Shown: positions 18,406 to 29,000, counted from the first letter of the stretch. The stretch: DNA of 64,000 nucleotides from Moorena sp. SIO3I8 (GCF_010692325.1 NZ_JAAHHW010000019.1:814-64813), one strand, 5' to 3'. Program-made: numbers and translations. The notes: generated by a model from the letters alone, not told the origin.

Positions 18406-19044
18406 TTATAGATATCCTTCCGATTCTCCAAATTTACGCAAACGGGGCAAACATTGTCGCTGATAAAAGCTACTTAATGTAGAAATTGATACATTAAACT
18501 CTTCTGATAGGGTTTTCCAGCTAGTTTCTGGAGGCAAGCGTCGCCAAATTAAGACTTGGCAGGTGACCTCTGGATTACCTTTGATATGGGTAGTGCGTAG
18601 ATCACTATCAACAGCCGCCCTTTCCACCCATTCCCTGACATCTTCGAGTAAGGTAGGCACGTCGGGTGGAGCGGCCACACTATTGAGCGGGTCAACATTT
18701 TGACCATTTTTACCCTTGCTAGAAGATACTGTCTTACCTTGTCCGTCTATAGTCTTGATGCGAAAGTCTTGGAGTCGTTTCTTCAAGTAGAAATTGAGCC
18801 AAGTGATCACACTGCCACGGCTAGAGTCGTAGGGATTACCGGTTTTGCCTTCGCAAATATTCTGGCAAAAGTAAATCCAGGTTTGTTGGAGTGCGTCTTG
18901 ATAGTAGGGAGTATGTTCTTGCCAAAGCTTCTTAGTGACTAAACGAATAATTTTTGTTAAGTTTCTTTGACGGTGAGCGCTTCCAGGTGGATGACTACAT
19001 GCTGCGGTCACTAGCTGGTTGAGCTGCTCATATAGTTGAGTCAT
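18406..19044 (-). CDS. Sigma-70-like (ECF-type) factor (212 aa)
   Basis: The N-terminal region with YYQDALQQTWIYFCQNI and SVITWLNFYLKKRLQDFR resembles sigma region 2. The C-terminal region (TSWKTLSEEFNVSISTLSSFYQRQCLPRLRKF) is a helix-turn-helix like region 4. It is the first gene of the sigma/DUF1822/CHAT-CHASE2 cassette and may control it. ATG 19044 precedes a HIP1 site. Family assignment rests on these motifs and on the context; conservation of core sigma residues is modest. Confidence 0.7.
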   Translation of the reverse strand: MTQLYEQLNQLVTAACSHPPGSAHRQRNLTKIIRLVTKKLWQEHTPYYQDALQQTWIYFCQNICEGKTGNPYDSSRGSVITWLNFYLKKRLQDFRIKTIDGQGKTVSSSKGKNGQNVDPLNSVAAPPDVPTLLEDVREWVERAAVDSDLRTTHIKGNPEVTCQVLIWRRLPPETSWKTLSEEFNVSISTLSSFYQRQCLPRLRKFGESEGYL

Positions 19045-19782
19045 AATGCGATCGCTCCGCCTTTGCTGATATTGCCTTTCTCCGAAAATACTATTTTCAA
19101 ACAGGTATGCATATCTTATGCAGGGTCAGCCTTAGGTCTCTAATCTGAACTACTCCAGGATACTCGGAGTTTTGGTTAAGACTAACCCAGTATTCAGCTG
19201 TTGACAGTTTAGTTATTATGTGTTAATAACGAGGGACTAGAAACTCGGATTAACTTTATAACCTAGAATATAAAACACTTAATAGTTAATAGGAAACATT
19301 AAAATACACTAAATAATTACTTAGTGTTAAAAAAAAACAATTGAAGTCAAGTATTAATACCTAACACCTAACACCTAACACCTAACACCTAATACCTAAC
19401 ACCTAAGCTAAGCAGTGATGTTTCCCAATTCCCAAAAATTTCTGATCAAATTTTCGGGAATCTGTGGAAGACACCTTGTAGTAAGTAAGTAACGTAGCTT
19501 TACTAGAGCTTGTCAAACATCTTGGACAGTTTTTGACATATGTCTCTAGGATTTCCTCCCAGTTGATGTACAGTGGCGGTTGTGACAATGGTTGCAGCCG
19601 CTTTTTTTTTGGAGGGGAATGGGTAATGGGTAATAGCCACTGCTGTATTTAGGATTGTGCCAATGCGTTCGCCTAGGGGCTCTTTTGGAGGATCCCATGA
19701 CCGATCACAGAATTACCTTAACATAACTTCATAGTTGTGCGATCCTGAAAAAAGAGTTATCAATAAACTCAAGAAAAGGTCA
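19045..19782. other. Intergenic region with CCTAACA heptamers
   Basis: AT-rich divergent region between the sigma-like gene and the flavoprotein gene. CCTAACA heptamers lie at 19357-19405. A 61-codon leftward frame (19403-19588) starts with TTG and lacks a ribosome site, so it is not called. AAAAGG (19773-19778) serves the gene at 19783. Confidence 0.5.
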
Positions 19783-21294
19783 ATGTCAGAATTCTCAGAA
19801 ATAAAACGAGTAGTTGTAGTGGGTGCTGGATGGGCAGGCTTAGGCGCAACTCACCACTTAGCCAAACAAGGTTACGATGTCACTCTCCTAGAAGCAAGTT
19901 CCTATGCCGGTGGTTTAGTGGCAGGATGGAAAACAGCGGGTGGACGTTCTGTAGAAGGGGGAATTCATGGTTTCTGGTATCCCTATCACAACATTTTCAA
20001 CCTGGTAAAGGAACTCCGACTCAATCCTTTCACTCCTTTCACCCGTTCTTCTCAGTATTCCCCTGCTGGATTAGAAGTCGAATCCCCTATCTTTCAAAAT
20101 GAACCACGACTTCCGACGCCCCTAGGAACCTTCCTCTACACCGACTTCAAACGCTTACCCCTGATTGATCGACTCTCTGCCTTACCCCTACTCTATGCTG
20201 TTGTTGACTTCGATAATTCCCACCAGGCATGGACTAGGTATGACTCGGTAAGCGCCCGTGAATTATTTAAACAGTTTGGGGTTTCGGCACGACTGTACAA
20301 GGATTCCTTTGAGCCCATGCTGTTAGTGGGTTTATTTGCTCCAGGAGAACAATGTTCAGCTGCAGCAGCCCTAGGAATGCTGTATTACTTCATTTTGGCT
20401 CACCAACCGGACTTTGATGTGGTCTGGTGCCGAGGAACAGTAGCACAGATGATATTTAAACCCTGGGTGGAACAGATTGAGAAAGCCGGGGGAAAGGTAC
20501 TTACCAATAAACGGGTCAATGACATTATTATAGACCACACAGGCAAGGCCAAAGGGGTAATTTGTGGTAATGAATGCTTTGAGGCTGACGCAGTGATTTT
20601 TGCTGTCAGTGTCAATGGTATGAAGAAAATCCTTCAGAGTAGCACCATGCTCCAAAGCCGCAAGGAATTCCGCAACCTGATGAATTTAGGGGGAATTGAT
20701 GTGCTATCAACCAGGCTATGGTTTGACCGCAAAGTTGAGATTCGCCATCCCTCTAATGCTTGTTTTGGCTTTGATGCAACCACGGGTTGGACATTTTTTG
20801 ACCTTAATGCTTTGCACGATGAGTACCGGGATGAAGCTGGTAGCGTGATTGAAGCAGACTTTTACCATGCTAACCAGTTGCTACCCCTGAGTGATCAGCA
20901 AATTATCCAGAAAGTTCAGCGTGACTTAGGCACCTGTGTTTCTGGTTTTCGAGAGGCAAATCTGATTGACAGTAGTGTGATTCGAGTACCGCAAGGGGTG
21001 ACTCACTTTGCTCCCGGTAGCTATCAGTATATGATGCAGCGAACCACTAGTATTGAAAATGTATTTATGAGCGGGGATTGGATTATCAATCGCCACGGTT
21101 CTTGGTCTCAGGAAAAGGCGTATGTTACCGGTTTAGAGGCAGCAAATTTGGTGATTAGGCGGTTTAGACAGGGTAATCTGGCCAAGATTATTCCTGTTGA
21201 TGCTGATGAATTCCATATTCAGGTGACACGGAAGATTAACAAAACTGTACGGGAGTTTGGTCAGACGTTATTCACTAATTTTTGGTTACCTTGA
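19783..21294 (+). CDS. Carotenoid-desaturase-like FAD-dependent oxidoreductase (503 aa)
   Basis: The N-terminal dinucleotide fold VVVVGAGWAGLGATHHLAKQGYDVTLLEA (residues 9-37) ends in the Glu that binds the FAD ribose. A second conserved block, SAGGLVAGW-like (YAGGLVAGW), follows, and the FAD-closing motif FMSGDWI is near the C-terminus. This layout is shared by phytoene/zeta-carotene desaturases and related amine-oxidase-fold enzymes. ATG 19783 with AAAAGG just upstream is preferred to the TTG at 19735. The substrate is uncertain; it may be a carotenoid or another isoprenoid. It stands alone, with repeats downstream. Confidence 0.75.
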   Translation: MSEFSEIKRVVVVGAGWAGLGATHHLAKQGYDVTLLEASSYAGGLVAGWKTAGGRSVEGGIHGFWYPYHNIFNLVKELRLNPFTPFTRSSQYSPAGLEVESPIFQNEPRLPTPLGTFLYTDFKRLPLIDRLSALPLLYAVVDFDNSHQAWTRYDSVSARELFKQFGVSARLYKDSFEPMLLVGLFAPGEQCSAAAALGMLYYFILAHQPDFDVVWCRGTVAQMIFKPWVEQIEKAGGKVLTNKRVNDIIIDHTGKAKGVICGNECFEADAVIFAVSVNGMKKILQSSTMLQSRKEFRNLMNLGGIDVLSTRLWFDRKVEIRHPSNACFGFDATTGWTFFDLNALHDEYRDEAGSVIEADFYHANQLLPLSDQQIIQKVQRDLGTCVSGFREANLIDSSVIRVPQGVTHFAPGSYQYMMQRTTSIENVFMSGDWIINRHGSWSQEKAYVTGLEAANLVIRRFRQGNLAKIIPVDADEFHIQVTRKINKTVREFGQTLFTNFWLP

Positions 21295-21300
21295 TTTAAT

Positions 21301-21675
21301 TTGGTAATTTTAAGGAATAGGGAATAGGGAATAGGGAATCGGGAATCGGGAATCGGGAATCGGGAATCGGGAATCGGGAATAGTTGCGTAGGGTGCGTGA
21401 TAAGACGGAAAGCCTCTGATTTTATCGGTAGCCAGTATTGGGACAGTCCGTCCGAGGCAGGAAACTGGCAAGATGCCAGTTCCACAACAAGATGCCCATT
21501 CCACCCACCGCGTCAAACAGCATGCATTGAGATGCACCCTTTTATAAATAGGTAATGAACAATTTTACTGATTTTTCATTACCAAAAAAAAACAAGCTTT
21601 TTAGTACTGTTCCCTGTTCCCTATTCCCTGTTCCCTTTTTAGTACTGTTCCCTGTTCCCTATTCCCTGTTCCCTT
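21301..21675. repeat. GGGAATC and TTCCCTG repeat region
   Basis: GGGAATA/GGGAATC heptamers (21314-21382), an AACTGGCAAGATGCCAGTTCC unit (21463-21483), and a duplicated block of TTTTTAGTACTG plus CTGTTCC/CTATTCC heptamers (21598-21637 and 21638-21675). No gene is supported. Confidence 0.8.
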
Positions 21676-21726
21676 TTGCTATCAATCCTATGTTCACAAC
21701 CCAAATACAAACACTATAGTAGAGTA

Positions 21727-22866
21727 ATGGAAAGCGTTCAGAACTCAGAAAGGCTTGTTGTTACCTTCTACAAATGGGTAGGTATTCTGGTTTTGGTTTA
21801 CCTACTGATTGTGGCAGTAGGGATAATTGGTACAGGCTTTAGGTCAGCTACTGGGGAGCAAGTCAAGGAATTGTTCGAGTTTGCTACTAATCCCTTTGCT
21901 GGCTTAATTGTCGGTACCCTAGCAACTGCTTTAATCCAATCGTCAAGTACAGTAACCTCGATTATTGTCGGTCTAGTAGCTGGTGGTTTGCCAGTCGCAA
22001 CGGCTGTTCCAATGGTTATGGGGGCTAACATTGGCACCACTATCACTAATACACTGGTTAGTTTAGGACATATTCAAAATAAGGACGAATTTAAACAGGC
22101 TTTTGCTGCTGCAACCATCCACGACTTCTTCAATCTGATTAGTGTCGTTATCTTCCTACCTTTGGAAATTACCACTCACTTCCTGGAAAAGATTAGTCTG
22201 TTTTTAACAAGCCTGGTTGTGGGGGAAAACTCGATTAATTTAAACAACGTTAATCTGATTAAATTTGCCACTGCTCCAGTCACTGATAGGATTAAAAATG
22301 TCAGTAACATTTTACCAGAACCATTTAATGGTATTGCCCTGATTGTCCTAGGTATCAGTGTTATTTTCCTATCGATTTTTTTCATTGGCAAACTTCTCAA
22401 AACCCTAATGGTAGGACGAGCGAATGAGATGTTGCACACTGCTATCGGTAACGGTCCCATTGCTGGGATTGCTTCTGGGACACTAGTCACGGTAATCGTG
22501 CAATCTTCCTCGACAACCACCAGCCTGATCGTTCCCCTAGCTGGTACAGGTTTATTGAGTTTACAAGAAATTTATCCCTTCACCCTAGGGGCAAATATCG
22601 GAACCTGTATCACTGCCTTACTTGCGGCGACCGGAATAACGGAAAACCCAATCCCTGCTCTAGAAATAGCTACAGTGCATCTACTTTACAACACCCTCGG
22701 AGTTGTGATCATCTACAGCATTCCTGTTTTGAGACAAATGCCAATCCTGGGTGCAGAAACCTTAGCTACTGTTGCCACTGAGCGGAAGTATTTAGCATTC
22801 CTCTATATTGGAAGCGTTTTCTTCTTGATTCCGGTACTACTTCTAAGTCTATCGACGTGGCTGTAA
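21727..22866 (+). CDS. Na/phosphate cotransporter, NptA/PNaS family (379 aa)
   Basis: Two inverted QSSST repeats, the hallmark of the SLC34/NptA Na+/Pi symporters, occur as ALIQSSSTVTSIIVG (about 69-83) and VIVQSSSTTTSLIVP (about 256-270), each followed by a GANIGT motif. About eight hydrophobic segments are visible. It imports phosphate with sodium across the inner membrane. ATG 21727 is preferred to an upstream TTG inside the repeats. A close paralogue lies at 31792, near a broken pstS gene. Confidence 0.85.
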   Translation: MESVQNSERLVVTFYKWVGILVLVYLLIVAVGIIGTGFRSATGEQVKELFEFATNPFAGLIVGTLATALIQSSSTVTSIIVGLVAGGLPVATAVPMVMGANIGTTITNTLVSLGHIQNKDEFKQAFAAATIHDFFNLISVVIFLPLEITTHFLEKISLFLTSLVVGENSINLNNVNLIKFATAPVTDRIKNVSNILPEPFNGIALIVLGISVIFLSIFFIGKLLKTLMVGRANEMLHTAIGNGPIAGIASGTLVTVIVQSSSTTTSLIVPLAGTGLLSLQEIYPFTLGANIGTCITALLAATGITENPIPALEIATVHLLYNTLGVVIIYSIPVLRQMPILGAETLATVATERKYLAFLYIGSVFFLIPVLLLSLSTWL

Positions 22867-22965
22867 GTATTCAGCTATCAGCTATCAGCTATCAGCTTTG
22901 AATGTAGAATGAAGAATGAAGAATGGAGAATTAATTCTTAATTCTTAATTCTTAATTCTTAATTC
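22867..22965. repeat. AGCTATC and AATTCTT heptamers
   Basis: Three AGCTATC units (22875-22898) and six AATTCTT units (22931-22970) lie between the convergent genes. They may supply hairpins but no terminator with a T-run was identified. Confidence 0.8.
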
Positions 22966-23820
22966 TTAATTCTGACAGACAACTTGGGGATTATTGCTAA
23001 TCCAGTTGTCGATATCTTTTAAAACCTGATCGGGAATTTCCCAAGGAAACAAGTGAGCAGTATTGTCATAGCATTGCCATTGGCTATCCTTAAGATGTTG
23101 AGCGGTTTCTCGACTTGATGCTGCGGTAATATGGCGATCAGCAGCTCCTGCTAAGACCAGGGAGGGGCATTGAATCTGCTGTAAGTCTGGCAAACGGTTA
23201 TACCCAGCCCTAATGGCAGCGTTTAGTGCTTCTGTAGCGGCTTGGGAGGTCTGTAAATAGGCTGATATGGTGTGGTTGGCAAGATATTGGTAGGTGCTGG
23301 TTGTGTGTTGTTGGATCAGGTATCGAAAAAGCGATCGCTTACCAAATGTGTCAATATTCCACTGCCATCCTGGTTGTAACCAATTTAATGCAGAAGCGAT
23401 GCCGGTATAGAGATTATCCTGCCAACTAATGGGGGGATGATTACCCCAAGGTCGAGCGGCTGTGGCGATTAAAATTAAACCTGTGACTCTCTGAGGTAGC
23501 TTCAGAGCAAGCTCCATTGCCAAAATTCCCCCTAAAGACCAACCTAGTATCAAACAGCGGTCAATGTGGTAGTAGTCGAGAAGGGATTCCAAGTCAATCA
23601 GGTGGTCGGTCATCTGAAAATCCCGATCAGCTGGACTTCTACCATATCCTCGCAAATCAGGGCTGATAGTCCAGAACTTCTGGGATAGATGTTGGGTAAA
23701 AACCGAAAGGCACTGACTTGAGCCGGGATGACCGTGAAGGCACAGAATTGGGAATCCTGACCCCTGGAGGTCAGTGTTGAGATATACTGCTGCTTGGTAG
23801 TTTTTTTTAATCCCATTCAT
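22966..23820 (-). CDS. Alpha/beta hydrolase (284 aa)
   Basis: Oxyanion block LCLHGHPGSS, nucleophile elbow GWSLGG (S95), acid D228 in LAGAADRH and catalytic H256 in TAHLFPWE complete a triad in the expected order and spacing. The length is typical of small cytoplasmic hydrolases. The substrate is unknown. It is divergent from the MenI-type gene at 24000, so a MenH-like role can be asked but is not shown. A HIP1 site lies inside the gene. Confidence 0.85.
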   Translation of the reverse strand: MNGIKKNYQAAVYLNTDLQGSGFPILCLHGHPGSSQCLSVFTQHLSQKFWTISPDLRGYGRSPADRDFQMTDHLIDLESLLDYYHIDRCLILGWSLGGILAMELALKLPQRVTGLILIATAARPWGNHPPISWQDNLYTGIASALNWLQPGWQWNIDTFGKRSLFRYLIQQHTTSTYQYLANHTISAYLQTSQAATEALNAAIRAGYNRLPDLQQIQCPSLVLAGAADRHITAASSRETAQHLKDSQWQCYDNTAHLFPWEIPDQVLKDIDNWISNNPQVVCQN

Positions 23821-23999
23821 GTTAATTGTTAATTGTTACTTGTGTAAGCATTCAGCCATCAGCCGTCAGCCGTCAGCCGTCAGCTTATTTTATTCAATAG
23901 CACCTCAAGGAGGTTACGCTATGGGCAGAAACTTTGTAAGCATTCAGCTGATAGCTGATAGCTGATAGCTGATAGCTGATAGCTGATAAGTGAAATGGT
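23821..23999. repeat. CAGCCGT / AGCTGAT heptamers between divergent genes
   Basis: CAGCCGT units (23860-23884) and five AGCTGAT units (23948-23987) fill most of the 179-base divergent promoter region. Both are flanked by GTAAGCATTCAGC, the unit seen at many repeat borders here. Confidence 0.85.
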
Positions 24000-24434
24000 A
24001 TGATCTCTTTTACTTATAATCGCACTGTGCGCTTTTCAGATACGGATGCGGCTGGTGTGGTCTATTTTGCTAATGTTTTATCTATCTGCCATGAAGCCTA
24101 TGAAGCCTCTCTAGATGTATCGGGCATTAATCTCAAGTCCTTTTTCACTCAGCCAGCTGTGGCAATTCCGATTGTTCATGCCAGTGTGGACTTCTTGGGT
24201 CCTATGTTTTGTGGGGATCCACTGCTGATTCACGTGATGCCTGAGCAGTTGAGTGAAAGTAAGTTTGAGATTGCTTATCAGGTTGTTACAGCTTCTTCAT
24301 CGCAACAGTTACTGGCCAAGGCAATTACGAAGCACGTTTGTATTGATGCAATGACTAGAACTAAAACTCCCTTACCTAAGGAAATCGTGGAATGGCTAGG
24401 GAGTAGGGAGTCGGGAGTCGGGAGTCGGGAGTAG
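24000..24434 (+). CDS. menI: 1,4-dihydroxy-2-naphthoyl-CoA hydrolase (MenI type, 144 aa)
   Basis: Hotdog-fold thioesterase with [18 protein letters not shown]16 in this block corresponds to the catalytic Asp of the cyanobacterial DHNA-CoA thioesterase (Slr0204). The reaction releases 1,4-dihydroxy-2-naphthoate for phylloquinone synthesis. The last 11 residues ([11 protein letters not shown]) are read from GGGAGTC heptamers, so the native protein probably ended near EIVEWLG and was extended by a repeat insertion. The core domain is intact. Confidence 0.8.
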   Translation: MISFTYNRTVRFSDTDAAGVVYFANVLSICHEAYEASLDVSGINLKSFFTQPAVAIPIVHASVDFLGPMFCGDPLLIHVMPEQLSESKFEIAYQVVTASSSQQLLAKAITKHVCIDAMTRTKTPLPKEIVEWLGSRESGVGSRE

Positions 24435-24536
24435 GTAAGAGGTAAAAAATCCTCTTTACCTGATAGCTATGAAAAACTCTTTACTAATTTTATCATCCCT
24501 TATGATATAGCTGACGGCTGACCGCTGACCGCTGAC

Positions 24537-24571
24537 AAAAAAAATAGCCGTAGAAATACTATCCACGGCTA
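24537..24571 (-). terminator. Rho-independent terminator (leftward)
   Basis: Read leftward, TAGCCGT and ACGGCTA form a 7-bp stem with a 13-base loop, followed by a run of eight T. It ends transcription from the small leftward gene at 24684-24884. Confidence 0.8.
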
Positions 24572-24683
24572 GTTCAACTTTTGATTGATGTCAGAAAAAT
24601 ACCCGAAACTTTCGGATGTGATCCTATGCTATCAGACCAAACCCAAGGCCAAGGGGGGAAAATCCCCCCAGAAATTTAAGGTG

Positions 24684-24884
24684 TTATGGCAACAACCAAT
24701 ACTTGGTCATAGTAGTGATCACTTCACCCGGAATATCGGTCGGCTCCAGAGGAGTCCACTCTGCGATTTCTGCATAGCCCAATGAATAAAGCATCTGCAT
24801 ACTATGGATTACTGATTGACGAGGACCTTTCAGAGTGTGCTGAGTAGGTTGTTTCTTGAAGTTGCGAGTAAATTATTCTGGCAT
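24684..24884 (-). pseudogene. Small cyanobacterial-type protein with a stop at codon 4
   Basis: From ATG 24884 the frame reads MPE, then TAA, then 62 codons without interruption. They carry FTRNFKKQPTQHTLKGPRQS and MQMLYSLGYAEIAEWTPLEP and end with TKYWLLP. The composition looks like a real small protein, and a good terminator lies downstream at 24537. A single TTA-to-TAA change would explain the stop. Alternatively, translation starts later, for example at the internal ATG for MQMLYS, giving 38 aa. The family is not identified with certainty. Confidence 0.5.
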
Positions 24885-25086
24885 CTTTCAAAAGTTTAAC
24901 TTTGATTTACAATGATTATTGTAATAATTATAAAAATATTTGTCAAGGGTTTTAAAAAGGTTTTTTTTTGGTTTAGGAGTAATAAAAAAAAGCGATTATC
25001 TGTAGGAGAATCGCGTAGCGGCTCTTTAAAATGGTAAGCATGTGGCCTTTGGTAAACGGCTGAATGCTTACAGCTTTATCAGTCAG

Positions 25087-25476
25087 TCAACTAACCCATA
25101 GTCTTTGAATTGGATAAGCATCAAATTTATTATCCCGACTAATCAAAACCAGAGATCTATTCATGGCTTGAGCAATCAACATTCTATCAAATGGATCACG
25201 ATGATGTAGGGGTAGATTAGAAATTTGCAGGGTGTCGATAAATGCAATAGGTAGTAAAGTAATATCTGATGATTGCAGTTCAGATTCAATGGTTTGATAA
25301 TTTCGTTGCAGTGATAACTTACCAAGATTCAACTTAATCGCAATTTCCCAGAGACTAGCAATACTCAGATAAACGCTATCCGCTGCATCAATCATGTCTC
25401 TTAGTTTATTAGGCAAATTTGGGTCATTTTCAGATAACCAGATCAAGGCATGAGTGTCTAACAGGAAAGAGCTCAT
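25087..25476 (-). CDS. PIN-domain toxin, VapC-like (129 aa)
   Basis: The PIN acidic set is visible: D7 in LLDTHALIW, E44 in SLWEIAIK, D94/D97 in HRDPFDRML and D115 in SRDNKF. PIN toxins are Mg-dependent RNases. The start overlaps the antitoxin stop by four bases (ATGA at 25473-25476), so the two are translationally coupled. Expression is expected to be controlled by the antitoxin binding its own promoter. Confidence 0.9.
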   Translation of the reverse strand: MSSFLLDTHALIWLSENDPNLPNKLRDMIDAADSVYLSIASLWEIAIKLNLGKLSLQRNYQTIESELQSSDITLLPIAFIDTLQISNLPLHHRDPFDRMLIAQAMNRSLVLISRDNKFDAYPIQRLWVS

Positions 25477-25703
25477 TCCATATATTCCTTAAAATCGTCT
25501 AAGGGTTCATCAAAATCATCAGGTAATGGTAGCACAAAGGTTCCTTTTAAGATACCTGAACGACGTTTCTTGCTAGCATGCTGCTCTGGGGAAACATCTT
25601 GGGAGTAGTTTTCCATTAGATACTTGGCATAATGCAGCAGTTCTTGTTTTAGGGATTCTGGCATTTTACCCACTGTTTGTAAGATTTCTGTGTCAATATT
25701 CAT
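25473..25703 (-). CDS. Antitoxin of the VapBC-like pair (76 aa, DUF2281-like)
   Basis: The first gene of the pair. MNIDTEILQTVGKMPESLKQELLHYAKYLM resembles DUF2281-type antitoxins, with a C-terminal KKRRSGILKGTFVLPLPDDFDEPLDDFKEYME tail that typically wraps the toxin. The 76-aa size and the ATGA overlap with the PIN gene support the assignment. It differs from the AbrB/SpoVT-type VapB. Confidence 0.85.
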   Translation of the reverse strand: MNIDTEILQTVGKMPESLKQELLHYAKYLMENYSQDVSPEQHASKKRRSGILKGTFVLPLPDDFDEPLDDFKEYME

Positions 25704-26023
25704 GGGTTTTACTAGTTTAGTTTGTGTTCAATAATTTTTATAATAATGTATAAAATATTATAGCATTTTTAGTTTATTTATGAATAGAGCCTGGATCGAA
25801 ACAAGGAGCAGGGAGCAGTGTCAAGATATCCGAGGAGTGTTTGGTGTTACGATAAATTAAGATTGCTTGTCATAATCTATTGAGAAATGCTATAAGTATT
25901 AAATCTTGCCTCTGGCCTTTCCCTAAGGGATTGCAGCAGACAATGTTGGCAGTGGCTGAAGATTGGTGAATCCAGGGTGATTTAGATAAGTCTAATTTTT
26001 TAATAACTATTGTAGAGCGGTTG
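25704..26023. other. Divergent promoter region
   Basis: Lies between the toxin-antitoxin pair and the TPR-CHAT operon. AT-rich near 25730-25770, with a short GGAGCAGGGAGCAG remnant at 25804-25817. No gene or clear operator was seen. Confidence 0.4.
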
Positions 26024-29000
26024 ATGGCAATGGCTGACAATACATCTGATACCCAATTTGACTTTCTATTACAAGTACTACAAGCAACTGCAGACAGTAA
26101 TGGTGACGCGCAGGTAGTTTACCCATTACTGGCAGCAAATACAGACAAACTTAATCAGAAGTTAGCAGAATTATTGCGGGATTGGGCAACAAATAGGCTG
26201 GCGAAAGCGGAAGCAAATGAAGCAAAGTCCCTAGCAGCAGTTATTGGCACTTTCAGCGATCAAATTCAGCAATTCCCCTTGGGTGATAAAGCCAGCAATA
26301 TGGAAATTGCCATTACTGGCTATGAAGTCGCACTAACTGTTTTCACCCGTGAAGCATTTCCCGAAAATTGGGCAAGGATACAAACTACTATCGGTATTGC
26401 TTACTATTACAGAATCAAAGGTGATAAAGCACAGAATATAGAAGAGGCTATCGCTTGTTACAAACAGGCTCTTAGAGTTTATACCTTGGAGGCATTTCCT
26501 GTTAATTGGGCATTGACACAAAATAATCTCGGTACTGCTTACCGTCACCGAATCAAAGGGCAGAAAGCACAGAATATAGAAGAAGCTATCACTTGTTACC
26601 AACAGGCTCTTAGAGTTTATACATTTGAGGCATTTCCCGAATATTGGGCATCGACACAAACTAATCTCGGTATTGCTTACCTTGACCGAATCAAAGGGGA
26701 GAAAGCACAGAATAGAGAAGAGGCCATCGCTTGTTCTAAAAAGGCTCTTAGAGTTTATACATTTGAGGCATCTCCTGTTGATTGGGCAAGGATACAAACT
26801 ACTATCGGTATTGCTTACTCTGACCGAATCAAAGGGGAGAAAGCACAGAATATTGAAAAGGCTATCCCTTGTTACCAACAGGCTCTTACAGTTTATACAT
26901 TTGAGGCATTTCCTGTTGATTGGGCATTGACACAAAATAATCTCGGTAATGTTTACTCTGACCGAATCAAAGGGGAGAAAGCACAGAATATAGAAGAGGC
27001 CATCGCTTGTTTCCAACAGGCTCTTAGAGTTTATACCTTTGAGGCATTTCCTGTTGATTGGGCAAGGACACAAAATAATCTCGGTATTGCTTACGGTGAC
27101 CGAATCAAAGGAAAGAAAGCACAGAATATAGAAGAGGCCATTGATTGTTTCCAACAGGCTCTTATCGTCAGAACCTTTGAGAGATTTCCAGAAAATTGGG
27201 CATTGACACAAAATAATCTCGGTATTGCTTACCGTCTCCGAATCGAAGGGGAAAAAGCACAGAATATAGAAGAGGCCATCGCTTGTTCTAAAAAAGCTCT
27301 TATAGTTTATACATTTGAGGCATTTCCTGTTGATTGGGCATTGACACAAAATAATCTCGGTATTGCTTACCGTGAGCGAATCAAAGGTGATAAAGCACAG
27401 AATAGAGAAGAGGCTATCACTTGTTTCCAACAGGCTCTTAAAGTAAGAACCTTTGAGGCTTTTCCTGTTGATTGGTCAGGGACACAAAATAATATCGGTA
27501 GTGCTTACGCTGACCGAATCAAAGGTGATAAAGCACAGAATAGAGAAGAGGCTATCACTTGTTTCCAAAAGGCTCTTAGAGTTAGAACCTTTGAGGCTTT
27601 TCCCCAAGACTATCTAGATATTAAACAAAACCTTGGTTTGGCTTACCAAGATGCTCAAAATTTCCCGGCAGCTTACAAGGCTTTTGATGCTGCCATTAAA
27701 ACCGTAGAATTCCTGCGAGATGAAATTATTTATGGTTCTGGAGTAGAAGAGTACAAGACTAAACTAGCTGAACAGTACCACCAAAGCTATCGAGGCATGG
27801 TAGAAACTTGCCTAGCCTTAACTAATATCACCGAAGCCATTGAATATGTTGAACGGAGCAAAACCGGCAATTTAGTTGAAAAGATTCTCAGCCGTGAGCT
27901 GAAAACCATCTTTCCCGCAGATGTTGTTACTCAACTAGAACAATACAGGGACGAAATAGCCATAGGTCAATATCAAATCCAGCATAGCAAAGCTGACAAT
28001 CCAACAGCCCTGGCACAACGTCTTCAAGAATTGCGACAGCAGCGGAATGATTTACAAGACCAATATTTACCTATCGGTTCTACCTTTAAGTTTGATAAAT
28101 TTCATAATGAAAATCTGAATGACTACACTGCCATTGTGGAGTTTTACATTACGGGGGATAAGCTGCTCACTTTCATCTTTACCAACAAAACCCAGCCGCC
28201 TATGGTTTGGCAATCTGAGCCACAAGACTTAGACAAATTGGTAAATTGGATAAATGAATATCTGGGAAGCTACTACACCGAAAAATCTGATTGGCAGAAA
28301 GAGCTGAGTAACCGCCTACATTTACTGGCAAAAATTCTGCACATTGATGACATCATTGAGCAGATTCCAGAAACGTGCGATCGCTTAATTTTAATCCCCC
28401 ATCAGTATTTACATTTGTTCCCCATTCATGCTTTACCGATTAACAGTAAACAGGGAGAAGGTAAATCTAAAATTCTGATGGATCGGTTTCCAGCAGGGGT
28501 AAGTTACGCCCCTAGCTGTCAACTACTCCAACTTACTAAAACCAGAAAACGCCCAGAAGAGTTTACCCACCTGTTTGCGGTTCAAAACCCTACTGATGAT
28601 TTGGATTACACTAACCTAGAAGTGGAAGTGATTAAATCATTTTTCCAAGCTGCTGAAGTCCTAGCCAGCCAAGACGCAAAAGAAGCTACTATCAAAGTGA
28701 ATCAGAACTTGACAACAGCCCACTATTGCCATTTTTCCTGTCATGGCTATTTCAACCCAGAATCACCTGTAGAATCGGCACTGGTTTTAGCGGAAACGAA
28801 AACAAAACAGATAGTCCAAGACAAAACTACAGAAGATGGATTTCTGACTTTAGGGGAAATTTTTGGCCTCAAATTAGAACAATGTCGCCTTGTCACTCTT
28901 TCCGCTTGCGAAACAGGATTAATCGATTTCAAGAATAGCAGCGATGAATACATTGGTTTATCCAGTGGTTTTCTAGTTGCGGGTAGTCCAGCAGTAGTTA

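Noticed and set aside
19403-19588. 61-codon reverse ORF near the CCTAACA repeats
   Set aside because: TTG start, no ribosome site, C-terminus next to repeat DNA and no recognisable family.
24585-24785. 66-codon forward ORF
   Set aside because: It lies opposite the small reverse-strand gene with coding-like sequence and its terminator; the forward frame has no motif.
26333-27430. Long open frame on the reverse strand inside the TPR-CHAT gene
   Set aside because: It is a shadow of the 46-aa repeat units read backwards; it has no ribosome site and no recognisable domain, while the forward frame has clear TPR and CHAT motifs.
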